Shown here piece by piece: positions 29,338 through 37,902 of a DNA stretch of 64,000 nucleotides; the stretch's first letter is position 1, and each line of letters begins with the position of its first letter. Under the pieces are notes generated by a model. The model was given only the letters and a program-made list of their open reading frames with translations, was not told the DNA's origin and did no database searches. The position numbers were made by a program, and so were the translations under genes. This DNA is from an uncultured Gemmatimonadales bacterium (GTDB lineage: Bacteria; Gemmatimonadota; Gemmatimonadetes; JACCXV01; JAHWKZ01), in NCBI GenBank assembly GCA_947259315.1, contig CAMYLR010000024.1, forward strand, positions 61,226-125,225. The letters are read 5' to 3'.

Positions 29338-30490
29338 GTGCGCCGTCCTCTCCACGTGTACGTCCACGTCCCTTTTTGCGCCCGCAAGTGTCCCTACTGT
29401 CATTTCTACAACCTCCGCCACGATGCCGGCCGCGAAGCACTCTTCGTCGACGCCTTGGCGCGCGAGATCGACACGTCACGTCGACAGAGCGCGCTCGAGG
29501 GTGTCGAGCTGGCGACGCTCTACTGGGGCGGCGGCACGCCGTCGATTCTATCCGAGGCCGGATTCTCGAGGTTGGCCGATTTGTGTCTCGACATAGGACC
29601 GATGGCGCACGAGTTCGAGTGGACGATCGAGCTAAACCCGGCGGACGCCGAAGCCGGCAAGCTGTCTGACTACCGGGCCCGTGGCGTCAACCGCCTCTCG
29701 ATCGGAGCGCAGTCCTTCGATGTCGAACGGCTGACGTTTCTCGAGCGGGGCCACTCTGGTGCAGAATCGCGGCGGGCCGTGTTGGCCGCGGTTCAGGCGG
29801 GGTTCGACGACATCTCGATAGATCTGATGTTCAACCTCGCGGTGTCTGGGCGCCGGAGATCGTGGGTAACCGATCTGGGGTCGGCGTTTGATCTGCCGAT
29901 CACCCATCTCTCCTTGTATGGGCTCACCATCGAGTCGGGTACCCCGTTCGGGGTTCGTGACCGCGCCGGTCCTCGACGACGACGGCCGTACGGATCACGT
30001 CATCGAGGGCGCGAGCGAGCTGCACGTGACGTTCGACGACGAGACCAGAGTTCCCGCGAGCGTGGTCGGCTTCGATCCGGCCTACTGGTCGGGTCGTCCC
30101 TACCTCGGCTTGGGTCCTTCGGCGCACTCGTTCGATGGCCAGCGACGCTGGGCCAACGCGTCTTCGCTGACGAAGTGGGCTGAGGCGTTCGCGATCGGCG
30201 CTGACCCGCGCGCATTCGTGGAGAGATTGGATCCGTCTCAGCGCGCGCTTGAGACCTTGTACCTCGGATTGCGCACCGCGGACGGCGTCGGGGTCGATCA
30301 CCCGCTGCTCGGCTCGATAAACGTCAAGCCAGTGGTAGCAGAGCTGGTCGCCGAGGGTCTGTGCCGGCTCTCAGCAGATCGGTTGGCATGCACCGAGCGG
30401 GGGTTTCTGGTGTACGACGCGATACTCGACCGGCTGGTTGGCATCGCTCGTCCTCCTGAATCGACGCCGGCCGCCACCACGGTGAATTGA
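29338..30490 (+). pseudogene. hemW: hemW-like radical SAM gene with frameshift(s)
   Basis: HemW is a radical-SAM heme chaperone. From GTG 29338 the first frame has an intact HVPFCARKCPYC cluster (Cys14, Cys18, Cys21), LYWGGGTPSIL, ELNPADAEAGKL, RLSIGAQSF and HLSLYGLTIESGTPFG, then turns into Arg-rich nonsense near 29950. The continuation, FVTAPVLDDD and onward to PAYWSGRPYLGLGPSAHSF and the normal C-terminal winged-helix region, is in another frame up to the stop at 30488-30490. The shift falls in a run of G at about 29949-29953 and equals one extra base (or two missing). The stretch 30040-30080 also lacks the expected YEVSNFA motif in either frame, hinting at further small indels. This is either true decay or assembly error. 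Confidence 0.75.
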
Positions 30491-30515
30491 TATGGCTCTC
30501 AACGGCAGGTAGCTT
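30487..30515 (+). promoter_or_regulatory. hrcA promoter, leaderless layout
   Basis: TTGATA (30487-30492), 17-bp spacer and TAGCTT (30510-30515) end nine bases before the hrcA ATG at 30525. The -35 overlaps the hemW stop. No CIRCE repeat is seen near it. Confidence 0.55.
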
Positions 30516-30524
30516 TTAAGCGTC

Positions 30525-31565
30525 ATGCACACGGACGAACAGGAACTGACACTCCGCGAGCGGCGGGTTCTCGAGGCTGTCATTCACACCTTTGTGGATA
30601 CCGCCGCCCCGGCTGCGTCTCGCGCGGTAGCGCTGGATTTCAATCTCGGCGTCAGCCCGGCTACGATTCGCAACACCATGAGCGATCTGGCACGCAAGGG
30701 GTACCTAACCCAGACCCACCCAAGCGCTGGACGTACTCCAACCGATAAGGCGTATCGCTACTACGTCGACACGCTGATGAAGATCCAACAGCTCTCCGCT
30801 GACGAGGTGGCGCAGGTTCAGGCGACGGTCGCTGAGACGAATGCCGAGCAGGAGTTGCTCTCGCGTGCGGTGTTAGCGCTTTCGGTTCTATCTCACGAGC
30901 TCGGACTGGGGCTCGGCCCACAGATTGGCGGTGGAGTGCTCGAGCGTATCGAGCTGGTCGGGCTTTCGAGCGAACGAATGCTCATCGTGCTCGCTGTCGA
31001 CTCGGGACCGGTAAGAACGATCTACGTCGAAGCTCCGCGACCGGTGACCGACGACGTTCTTTCGTCGTTGGCACAGTTCCTCAACGAACGCTTGGCGGGC
31101 CGAAAGCTACAAGAGATCCGCGAAACCTATCGCGATCGATTGTCGGATGGCCCCAGCGAGCATGCTGATCTGCTGAACATCTTTCTCGAACAGGCCGATA
31201 CCGCGTTTGCTACCGAGCCATCGATCGAAAGCGTGGTGCTTGGTCCTGCGTCGAGCCTCGCCGATCAGCCGGAGTTTGCCGATCGCGAAGGTCTGCGCAC
31301 GCTGATCGAGCTGACCGAGCAGAAAGAGCTGCTGGCGCGGGCGCTCGAAAAACGTCGCGCCGAAGGGATCGTCATCTCGATCGGTGGCGAGCACGCTCAA
31401 GAGCCGCTGCTCGACTTCAGCTTGGTCACCACGCAGTACGAGATGGCTGGGGTGCGAGGCACGATCGGCGTCATAGGGCCGACTAGGATGCCATACGAGC
31501 GCGTCGTCGCGCTGGTCGAATACACTGCCAGACTCCTCTCGTCGCTTCCTGACCGGAGCGCCTAG
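30525..31565 (+). CDS. hrcA: Heat-inducible transcription repressor HrcA
   Basis: 346 aa repressor that binds CIRCE operators before chaperone genes. The N-terminal winged helix is typical: LTLRERRVLEAVIHTFVDTAAPAASRAVAL, VSPATIRNTMSDLARKGYLTQTHPSAGR (quoted in parts), then TPTDKAYRYYVD. The GAF-like central domain has LLIVLAVDSG-type and VRTIYVEAP strands, and the C-terminal segment VRGTIGVIGPTRMPYERVVALVEYTA is family-typical. Next gene is dnaJ (15-base gap). grpE and dnaK, which usually lie between, are not here. Confidence 0.94.
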   Translation: MHTDEQELTLRERRVLEAVIHTFVDTAAPAASRAVALDFNLGVSPATIRNTMSDLARKGYLTQTHPSAGRTPTDKAYRYYVDTLMKIQQLSADEVAQVQATVAETNAEQELLSRAVLALSVLSHELGLGLGPQIGGGVLERIELVGLSSERMLIVLAVDSGPVRTIYVEAPRPVTDDVLSSLAQFLNERLAGRKLQEIRETYRDRLSDGPSEHADLLNIFLEQADTAFATEPSIESVVLGPASSLADQPEFADREGLRTLIELTEQKELLARALEKRRAEGIVISIGGEHAQEPLLDFSLVTTQYEMAGVRGTIGVIGPTRMPYERVVALVEYTARLLSSLPDRSA

Positions 31566-31580
31566 CCGACCACCAAACCA

Positions 31581-32720
31581 ATGACGAGACGAGATTACTA
31601 CGAGATCCTGGGCGTCTCGACGGACGCATCGGACGAAGCGATCAAGCGGGCCTATCGCAAGGTGGCGATGGAAAACCATCCCGATCGCAATCCGAACGAC
31701 CCCGGGGCTGAGGAGCGTTTCAAAGAAGCGTCCGAAGCGTACTCCGTTTTACGCGATGGAGATCTAAGGGCGCGGTACGATCGGTTCGGACATGCTGGAG
31801 TCGGTCAGGCAGCGGGGGCCGGTGGTTTTCAGGATTTTGACCTGGCCGATGCGTTGCGTGCCTTTATGCGGGATTTTGGCGGTTTCGAGGACTTCTTTGG
31901 CGCGCCCCGTAGGCAGCGCCGACGCCAGGGGCCGCTCCGTGGGAGTGACGTTCAGATGCGGATGCACGTCACGCTCGAGGAGGTGGCGTCAGGCGTCGAG
32001 AAAACGATTCGCGTGAAGCTGTATCAACGCTGCGAAAGGTGCGACGGCAACGGCAGCGAAAGCGGTGAGCGTACACCGTGCCCAACATGCGATGGACAGG
32101 GGGAGGTGCGACGCGCCCAGCGATCGATCTTTGGTCAGTTTGTAAGCATCGAGCCGTGCTCGGATTGTCACGGTGAGGGCCAGGTGGTGAAGGACCCGTG
32201 TCGTGACTGCAGCGGCAACGGACGCGTGCGTGAGGACCGCAGGATCAAGGTCCGCATCCCGGCGGGTGTAGAGACCGGTAACTACCTGACGTTGCGCGGA
32301 GAGGGAAACGCCGGCCCCCGTGGGGGGCCGCTCGGCGATCTTATCGTCGTGCTCGAGGTCCGGCCGCACGAACGCTTTCACAGGGACGGTGATGATGTAC
32401 GGATGGAACTCGCGTTGTCGTTCCCGATGGCCGCGTTGGGAACCGAAGTCGAGGTACCGACGTTGCATGGTGAAGCGACGCTCGAGATTCCAGCCGGCAC
32501 CCAGACCGGCACGATCCTCGAGTTGCCGGGTGAAGGTCTGCCGCGACTCAACAGCGATCGGCGTGGTGACCAGCTCGTGCGCGTCGCGGTCTGGGTTCCG
32601 ACCTGTTTAACATCGACTGAACGGGAGCAGCTCGAGGCGCTTTCCGAGTCAGAGAACTTCGCGCCGCCGGAAGGAGAGAAGGGTTTCTGGCGAAAGGTGA
32701 AGGAAACCTTCACGACGTGA
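31581..32720 (+). CDS. dnaJ: Chaperone protein DnaJ
   Basis: 379 aa type I J-protein, co-chaperone of DnaK. J domain with H33-P34-D35 (NHPDRNP), a short Gly/Phe linker (about 70-115), then four zinc-binding CxxCxGxG repeats: CERCDGNG, CPTCDGQG, CSDCHGEG and CRDCSGNG. The two C-terminal beta domains include RIPAGVETGNYLTLRGEGNAG (in parts) and the client-binding IPAGTQTGTILELPGEGLP segment. The ending WRKVKETF is conserved. Overlaps prmA by four bases (GTGA). Confidence 0.96.
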   Translation: MTRRDYYEILGVSTDASDEAIKRAYRKVAMENHPDRNPNDPGAEERFKEASEAYSVLRDGDLRARYDRFGHAGVGQAAGAGGFQDFDLADALRAFMRDFGGFEDFFGAPRRQRRRQGPLRGSDVQMRMHVTLEEVASGVEKTIRVKLYQRCERCDGNGSESGERTPCPTCDGQGEVRRAQRSIFGQFVSIEPCSDCHGEGQVVKDPCRDCSGNGRVREDRRIKVRIPAGVETGNYLTLRGEGNAGPRGGPLGDLIVVLEVRPHERFHRDGDDVRMELALSFPMAALGTEVEVPTLHGEATLEIPAGTQTGTILELPGEGLPRLNSDRRGDQLVRVAVWVPTCLTSTEREQLEALSESENFAPPEGEKGFWRKVKETFTT

Positions 32721-33589
32721 GCTACGTCGAGCTCACGGTGGCGGCCCCGGTCGCTGCCGAGGAGACGGTCACGGCGGCACTGGCGGCGTGCGAAACGCTT
32801 GGCGGTTGGGTCGAAAAGCCGGGTCTCTTCCGTGGCTACTTTTCTGCACCCGCGGCCGACCTGCCCGAGCGCTTCCGCGGCGCCTGGTGTGATCTCGCCG
32901 GTGAAGCGTGCGCTTACCCGATTGTCGTACGAGAACTTCCGGCTCGTGATTGGCTCGCTGCCTGGCGCGCCACCGCACGACCGATCGCGATCACTCCCAA
33001 ACTCTGGATCGCACCCCCGGGGGCCGGCCCCGAGAATGCGACCGAATCGAAGGTGGTGTGGATCCAACCCGGGCTCGGGTTTGGCACCGGCAGTCACGCC
33101 ACGACGCAGGCGTTGCTGCGATGGCTGGACCGGGAATCACCGTTTCGCTCGGTCCTTGATGTCGGCACCGGGAGTGGCGTGCTTGCGTTGGCTGCGGCGG
33201 CGTTGGGCGCCCGTCGGGTCGTCGGGCTCGACATCGACCCCGATGCGATCGTCGGCGCGATCGACAACCGGGCTCGCAACGTTCAACCGGGCGAGTTGAT
33301 GCTGGTTCGCGGTTCGACGGCGAGCCTCCGTCCCGGCCACCGTTTCGAGTGCGTGCTGGCCAATCTCGACGGCCCGACGCTGGTCGATGAGTTGCCGCGC
33401 ATCGCTGATCTCTGCTCGCCCGGTGGCCGCGTCGGCGTGGCCGGGCTGTTGCTCACCGAGCACGAGCCGTTGATCGACGCCGCGCGGCAACTCGGACTCA
33501 CATTGCTCGATCAGCGCCAAGACCCCGATCCCACATTTGGAGATGTCTGGTGGAGCGGATGGTTTGCCGCGCCGGACGATACAGAGTGA
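32717..33589 (+). CDS. prmA: Ribosomal protein L11 methyltransferase
   Basis: 290 aa SAM-dependent enzyme that methylates lysines and the N-terminus of ribosomal protein L11. N-terminal substrate-binding domain about 1-100, then a class I methyltransferase core with PGLGFGTGSHATTQ (a PrmA hallmark), LDVGTGSGVLALAAAALGA (motif I), VVGLDIDPDAI and VLANLDGPTLVDELP. Start is GTG in the dnaJ stop. Commonly found after dnaJ in other bacteria. Overlaps the nnr gene by GTGA. Confidence 0.93.
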   Translation: MSYVELTVAAPVAAEETVTAALAACETLGGWVEKPGLFRGYFSAPAADLPERFRGAWCDLAGEACAYPIVVRELPARDWLAAWRATARPIAITPKLWIAPPGAGPENATESKVVWIQPGLGFGTGSHATTQALLRWLDRESPFRSVLDVGTGSGVLALAAAALGARRVVGLDIDPDAIVGAIDNRARNVQPGELMLVRGSTASLRPGHRFECVLANLDGPTLVDELPRIADLCSPGGRVGVAGLLLTEHEPLIDAARQLGLTLLDQRQDPDPTFGDVWWSGWFAAPDDTE

Positions 33590-35202
33590 GGCGCTGGTGT
33601 CTTCCACCCGCGGCGATGGCGGCCGTCGATGCAGCGGCGATCGACGCCGGACTGCCCGGGTTGGCACTCATGGAAACGGCTGGACGCGCGGTGACAGCAG
33701 CGATCCTCGGTCGATGGGCAGAGACGGGGCGGGCGCGGATTCTGGTGGGCAAGGGGAACAACGGTGGCGACGGTCTCGTCGTGGCGCGCACGTTGGTTGG
33801 GGCCGGATGGGAGGTCGAGCTCGCTCTTTTCTGCGATCCGGCGGAGCTGATCGGTGACGCCGGCGCACAGTGGGCGCTGGTCGAGCCGATGGGTTTGGTC
33901 ATCGAGCGCATCGAGAGCGCTTCGCAAGCTGCCGCTCTCGATCGGTCGCACGGTTTCACGTGTTGTGTTGACGCGCTTCTGGGCACCGGTCTCCAGGGCG
34001 ATGTGCGGGAGCCGATGCGAACCGCGATTGGCGCGTTAAACGAGGGATCGCTGCCGGTCGTCGCTGTCGACGCGCCATCTGGACTCGACGGCTCAACCGG
34101 TCGCCCGCACGGGATCGCGGTTCGCGCCGTGCTGACCGTCACCTTCGGTTTCCCCAAGCCGGGACTGTTTCTCGGTGCCGGCCCAACCCACACCGGTGAC
34201 CTGATGGTGGCTCCTCTGGGGTATCCGCCCGGTGCGCTAGAGGCCGCCGGGCCCGCGCCGCTGGAGTGGAGCGGGCTCGAGAGTGCGTGCGCGGCACTGC
34301 CGCCGCTGGCCTCGGACGCACATAAGGGATCTGTCGGACAATTGTTGCTGGTGGCCGGATCCGAAGAGTACCGGGGTGCGGCGGTGCTCGCGGCGACGGC
34401 CGCGCTCCGATCCGGCGTCGGCTTGTGCAAGGTCGCTACGCCGGCATCGATTGCGGAGTTCATCGTCGGTACCGTCCCCGAAGTGATCGTCGAGTCGCTA
34501 CCCGTCACCGACTCCGGAGAGCTCTCGTCAACGGCGGCCGAGCGAGTCGCTCGGTTGGCGGAGGGTGTCGACGCGATCGCGATCGGCCCTGGACTCGGTG
34601 CTGGCGCGGGGGTGCGGTCGGTGGTCGAGGCCGTAGTCGCTGCCGACGCGCCGCTGCTCGTCGATGCCGATGGTCTCAATGCACTCGCCGACGCACCGGC
34701 GATGATTCAACGCGACCCGCCCACCATCATCACGCCGCACCCCGGCGAGCTTGCACGATGGCTGAAAAGCGAGCCGGAGACGGTCGACACCGATCGTATC
34801 GAAGCGGCGCCGCGTGCAGCCGATCGTTGGGGGCTCCACGTCGTGCTGAAAGGTGCGCCGACCGTCATCGCCGATCCGGATCGGCGTGCCGCGCTCAACC
34901 TGACCGGCAACCCGGGTTTGGCGACCGGCGGTAGCGGCGACGTGCTTACCGGCTTGCTGGGAGCTCTGTTGGCTCAAGGCGTGGCGCCGCCACTGGCGGC
35001 TCGCGCAGCGCCTCTGATCCACGGGTTAGCCGCCGATTGGGCGGCCCACGATTTGGGGGAACGCGGCCTCGTCCCGAGCGACCTCTTTCGCTATTTGCCG
35101 CTGACGATCCGAGAGCTGACAGCTGGACGTGGTCAAGCGCTGCTCGATCGCATCGCTCATCCTTATGCCGCATTGTTGACGATCGGCGACACGGGGGCGT
35201 GA
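33586..35202 (+). CDS. nnr: Bifunctional NAD(P)H-hydrate epimerase / dehydratase
   Basis: 538 aa from GTG 33586 in the prmA stop; the upstream in-frame ATG would lie inside prmA. It repairs NAD(P)HX. The N-terminal YjeF epimerase domain (about 1-205) has LMETAGRAV and GKGNNGGDGLVVARTL. The C-terminal ribokinase-like dehydratase domain (about 225-520) has SDAHKGSVGQLLLVAGS, IGPGLGAG, VDADGLNAL, TPHPGELARWL and the ADP-site motif GNPGLATGGSGDVLTGLLG. The fusion order is that of E. coli Nnr. Confidence 0.94.
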   Translation: MRRWCLPPAAMAAVDAAAIDAGLPGLALMETAGRAVTAAILGRWAETGRARILVGKGNNGGDGLVVARTLVGAGWEVELALFCDPAELIGDAGAQWALVEPMGLVIERIESASQAAALDRSHGFTCCVDALLGTGLQGDVREPMRTAIGALNEGSLPVVAVDAPSGLDGSTGRPHGIAVRAVLTVTFGFPKPGLFLGAGPTHTGDLMVAPLGYPPGALEAAGPAPLEWSGLESACAALPPLASDAHKGSVGQLLLVAGSEEYRGAAVLAATAALRSGVGLCKVATPASIAEFIVGTVPEVIVESLPVTDSGELSSTAAERVARLAEGVDAIAIGPGLGAGAGVRSVVEAVVAADAPLLVDADGLNALADAPAMIQRDPPTIITPHPGELARWLKSEPETVDTDRIEAAPRAADRWGLHVVLKGAPTVIADPDRRAALNLTGNPGLATGGSGDVLTGLLGALLAQGVAPPLAARAAPLIHGLAADWAAHDLGERGLVPSDLFRYLPLTIRELTAGRGQALLDRIAHPYAALLTIGDTGA

Positions 35203-36809
35203 CTCGCATACTGCCCGCCGCTCTCTCCGTCATCATGTTCGCGTTGGCGCTTCTCGGACCCGGCTCCGTCATCGCTCAGCGATTCGACCGCTTCGACCCC
35301 GACGATTGGATCACCCTGCACGACTTTCGGTTTGTCACCTCGGTGGCGGTTTCAAACGAGATCGCCTACTTCGGGACGACGGCCGGGGTCGAACGGTTCG
35401 ACACGCTCCGCGATCGGTGGCTGGCACCGATCACCACGGCCGATGGGTTGCCTCACGAACGCGTGACCGCGCTGGTCGTGGATCCGACGGGCGGCGAGTT
35501 GTGGATCGGTACCGCGCGCGGGGTGTCGCGTTACACCGAGTTTATCGGCGAGGTCGAACACGTGTTTGGACCACCGCCGACGTTCGTGGAGGAGCTCAAG
35601 ATCGATCCGAAAGCGGGGACCGTTTTCGCATGGGTTGCGGGAGGCTGGTGGCGTGCGCGGGTCGCTTCGCCGTCGATGCAACGGGGTCCGCCTCCGCCAC
35701 ACGACGCACGTGGCTCGATTGATGTCGATCTCGTCGATCCGTTCGATCTGCCGTGGACCGATCCGCTGCACGTTGAAAGTCAGGCCGACCACTTCCAGAG
35801 CGTTCGGCTGACCGAACTCTTTCAGGATCTGCGCGGTGACTTCTACGTCGGGACGTGGGGCGATAACGGGCGCCGCTGGGGGGGCGCGCGGTTCGAGTGG
35901 GAGCCATTGCTGTTTGGTCTGGGGGGGCGCGGTGGGGGACCGATCGTGGAGACCACCGATGGTATGTGGTTCGTCCCCATCGACCGTTCGCGCGCCAGCA
36001 CGAGACTCGCGCCGGTGGCGATCGCTTTTGTCGATCGCGACGGAAGTTGGTCGCATGTGGTCCCACGAACCGAGCCCGAGCTTCCGACCGCGTTGGCGAC
36101 GAGCGCCGCGGCTGCCGGCGACACCTTATACCTGGGATCGGATTACGGTTTGACGCGCTATGCGGAGGGTGAGTGGAAAACCCACGGGTGGACCGCCGAT
36201 CCGCCCATCGATACGGTCACGGCGCTTCACGTCGATGGTCCCCGGCTTTGGGTCGGGACGCCGCGCGGCCTGACGCTGTGGGATCGCGAAACCGATCAGC
36301 CCACGGCGCAGTTCCTGCGCGGTCGATCGATCAGCGCACTTGCTGTTTCGGACGATGCGATTTTCGTCGGAACGAACCGCGGCTTGTACGTGGGTCAGCG
36401 CGATCCAAACGGGGGGGCTGGCTTCGCGCCGGATTCGTTTGTGAGGACCGAAAGCCGTGGAAGTCGGATCCGAGCGTTGGCGTTGCGCGACACCTTGCTC
36501 GTCGTGGGCACCGGCGTCGGGCTTGGGGTCTTCAATCGCTCGAGCGGTGAGTGGCGGTTTGTGGCCGCCGTCGAAGGCCGGCTCGAAAGCCCGCCGCTGG
36601 CGCTAGCGATCGACGACCAACAAGTATGGGTCGGCACCGATCGCGGGCTCGTTCGGTGGCGGCTGACAACCGGTGAGTGGGACGTCTATCGCCCCGCCGA
36701 CGGATTGGCCGGGCTCCCGGTGCGACACCTTTGGGCTACTGAGGATGCGGTCTGGGCCTCGACGCCCGAAGGGGTCAGTCGTTTCGGCTGGCGCCAGGCG
36801 CGGCGTTGA
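35199..36809 (+). CDS. Secreted beta-propeller protein with regulator-type propeller repeats
   Basis: 536 aa from GTG 35199 in the nnr stop. The signal peptide ends VIA (residue 26), leaving Gln at +1. The mature protein is made of Trp-containing blades. Motifs such as DGLPHERVTALVVDPTGGELW, LWIGTARGVSRY, LYLGSDYGLTRY, LWVGTPRGLTLW, VWVGTDRGLVRW and VWASTPEGVSRF recur about every 40-70 residues, as in the two-component-regulator propeller (Reg_prop) family. Unlike the hybrid sensors that carry such propellers, it has no transmembrane helix, kinase or DNA-binding output. Function unknown; likely a periplasmic or outer-membrane ligand-binding scaffold. It sits in the hrcA-dnaJ-prmA-nnr-thiL run. 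Confidence 0.75.
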   Translation: MTRILPAALSVIMFALALLGPGSVIAQRFDRFDPDDWITLHDFRFVTSVAVSNEIAYFGTTAGVERFDTLRDRWLAPITTADGLPHERVTALVVDPTGGELWIGTARGVSRYTEFIGEVEHVFGPPPTFVEELKIDPKAGTVFAWVAGGWWRARVASPSMQRGPPPPHDARGSIDVDLVDPFDLPWTDPLHVESQADHFQSVRLTELFQDLRGDFYVGTWGDNGRRWGGARFEWEPLLFGLGGRGGGPIVETTDGMWFVPIDRSRASTRLAPVAIAFVDRDGSWSHVVPRTEPELPTALATSAAAAGDTLYLGSDYGLTRYAEGEWKTHGWTADPPIDTVTALHVDGPRLWVGTPRGLTLWDRETDQPTAQFLRGRSISALAVSDDAIFVGTNRGLYVGQRDPNGGAGFAPDSFVRTESRGSRIRALALRDTLLVVGTGVGLGVFNRSSGEWRFVAAVEGRLESPPLALAIDDQQVWVGTDRGLVRWRLTTGEWDVYRPADGLAGLPVRHLWATEDAVWASTPEGVSRFGWRQARR

Positions 36810-36819
36810 GGCGTCGATA

Positions 36820-37812
36820 ATGACCGGCGAGTTCGATTGGATCGAGCGCATCGTGAGCTGTCTGGGGCCCAGCGGCTCGGGGATCGGCGATGACGCGGCG
36901 GTGCTGACAGGCCCGGATGGCGAAACGTGGGTGTGGACGATCGACACGTTGGTCGAGCGTGTGCACTTCCGGTTTGACTGGCTGGAGCCCGAGGCGGTTG
37001 GCCACCGCGGACTGGTCGCGAGCTTGAGCGACTTGGCGGCGATGGGTGCCGAACCGGTGGCGGTGCTGACCGCATTGGCCGCGCCCCCTGATTGGCTAGC
37101 TGATCGGGTCGAGCGACTCTACGAGGGGTTGGCTGCGACCGCCCGACACGCCGGTTGCCCGGTCGTCGGTGGTGACTTGTCGCGGGCGGCCGAGGTCCAA
37201 TTGACCGTGACCGCGCTCGGTCGGTGCGAGGGTCGAGCGCTGACTCGGGGTGGCGCCCGGCCGGAAGACGAGGTGTGGGTCACCGGTGCGCTAGGTGGGC
37301 CTGCGGCGGCACTGGCGTTGCTGGCGCGCGAGGGTCCAAAGCCCGATGTGCTGGCCCACGCGGCGTACGATCGGTTGGCCCGCCCTGCCGCCCGAATCGA
37401 TGAGGTGCGATGGCTGCAGACCCGCGCCCAACTCGGCGCCGTGATCGACATCTCGGACGGCTTGTCGGGTGACGCGGGCCACGTGGCCGACGCGAGTGGC
37501 GTTGCGATCACGATCGATGTCGGGCGGTTGCCGGTCGATGCCGGCGCGGGTGACGTCGGTCGCCGACTGAACGCCGACCCGATCGAATGGGCGCTCCACG
37601 GGGGTGAGGAGTTCGAGGTTCTGCTCACCGCTCGCCCCGGATCGATCGGGCCGCTTGTCGAGGAGTTCGAAGCGACGTTCGGTATCTCGCTGACCGCGAT
37701 CGGAACAGCGGTCGAAGGCGCTGGTGTGCAGAAGGTCGAGAACGAGGTCGCCAAGCCGCTCGACACCAAGTCGTGGGACCACTTCGCCACGCCGCCCGAC
37801 TCGGGCGTCTAG
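36820..37812 (+). CDS. thiL: Thiamine-monophosphate kinase
   Basis: 330 aa from ATG 36820. Phosphorylates thiamine monophosphate to the active diphosphate. The PurM-like N-terminal half has GIGDDAAVL, the metal-binding TIDTLVERVHF (usually DTLVEGVHF), the VGHRGLVASLSDLAAMGA motif and PVVGGDLSRA. The C-terminal half has AVIDISDGLSGDAGHVADASG and LHGGEEFEVLLT. It begins 10 bases after the propeller gene. thiE is 23 kb away, so thiamine genes are not clustered here, and no TPP riboswitch is seen. Confidence 0.92.
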   Translation: MTGEFDWIERIVSCLGPSGSGIGDDAAVLTGPDGETWVWTIDTLVERVHFRFDWLEPEAVGHRGLVASLSDLAAMGAEPVAVLTALAAPPDWLADRVERLYEGLAATARHAGCPVVGGDLSRAAEVQLTVTALGRCEGRALTRGGARPEDEVWVTGALGGPAAALALLAREGPKPDVLAHAAYDRLARPAARIDEVRWLQTRAQLGAVIDISDGLSGDAGHVADASGVAITIDVGRLPVDAGAGDVGRRLNADPIEWALHGGEEFEVLLTARPGSIGPLVEEFEATFGISLTAIGTAVEGAGVQKVENEVAKPLDTKSWDHFATPPDSGV

Positions 37813-37824
37813 CCGACGATCCGT

Positions 37825-37854
37825 TTGCCTCGAACCGACGTCGTCGGTTAGCAT
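37825..37854 (+). promoter_or_regulatory. Candidate eno promoter
   Basis: TTGCCT (37825-37830), 18-bp spacer, TAGCAT (37849-37854). Leader of about 40 bases to ATG 37903, without a clear Shine-Dalgarno. Confidence 0.45.
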
Positions 37855-37902
37855 TCACTACCCATCCGAAAGTCGACCGCAACCATTGCCAGATCGCATA
37901 CG

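Noticed and set aside
29888..30490. Second half of hemW as an independent gene
   Set aside because: Its first residues are out-of-frame nonsense, and the rest matches the C-terminal part of HemW; better explained as one frameshifted gene.
33498..34679. 393-codon minus-strand frame in nnr
   Set aside because: Ser/Ala/Thr-rich shadow of a well-supported enzyme gene.
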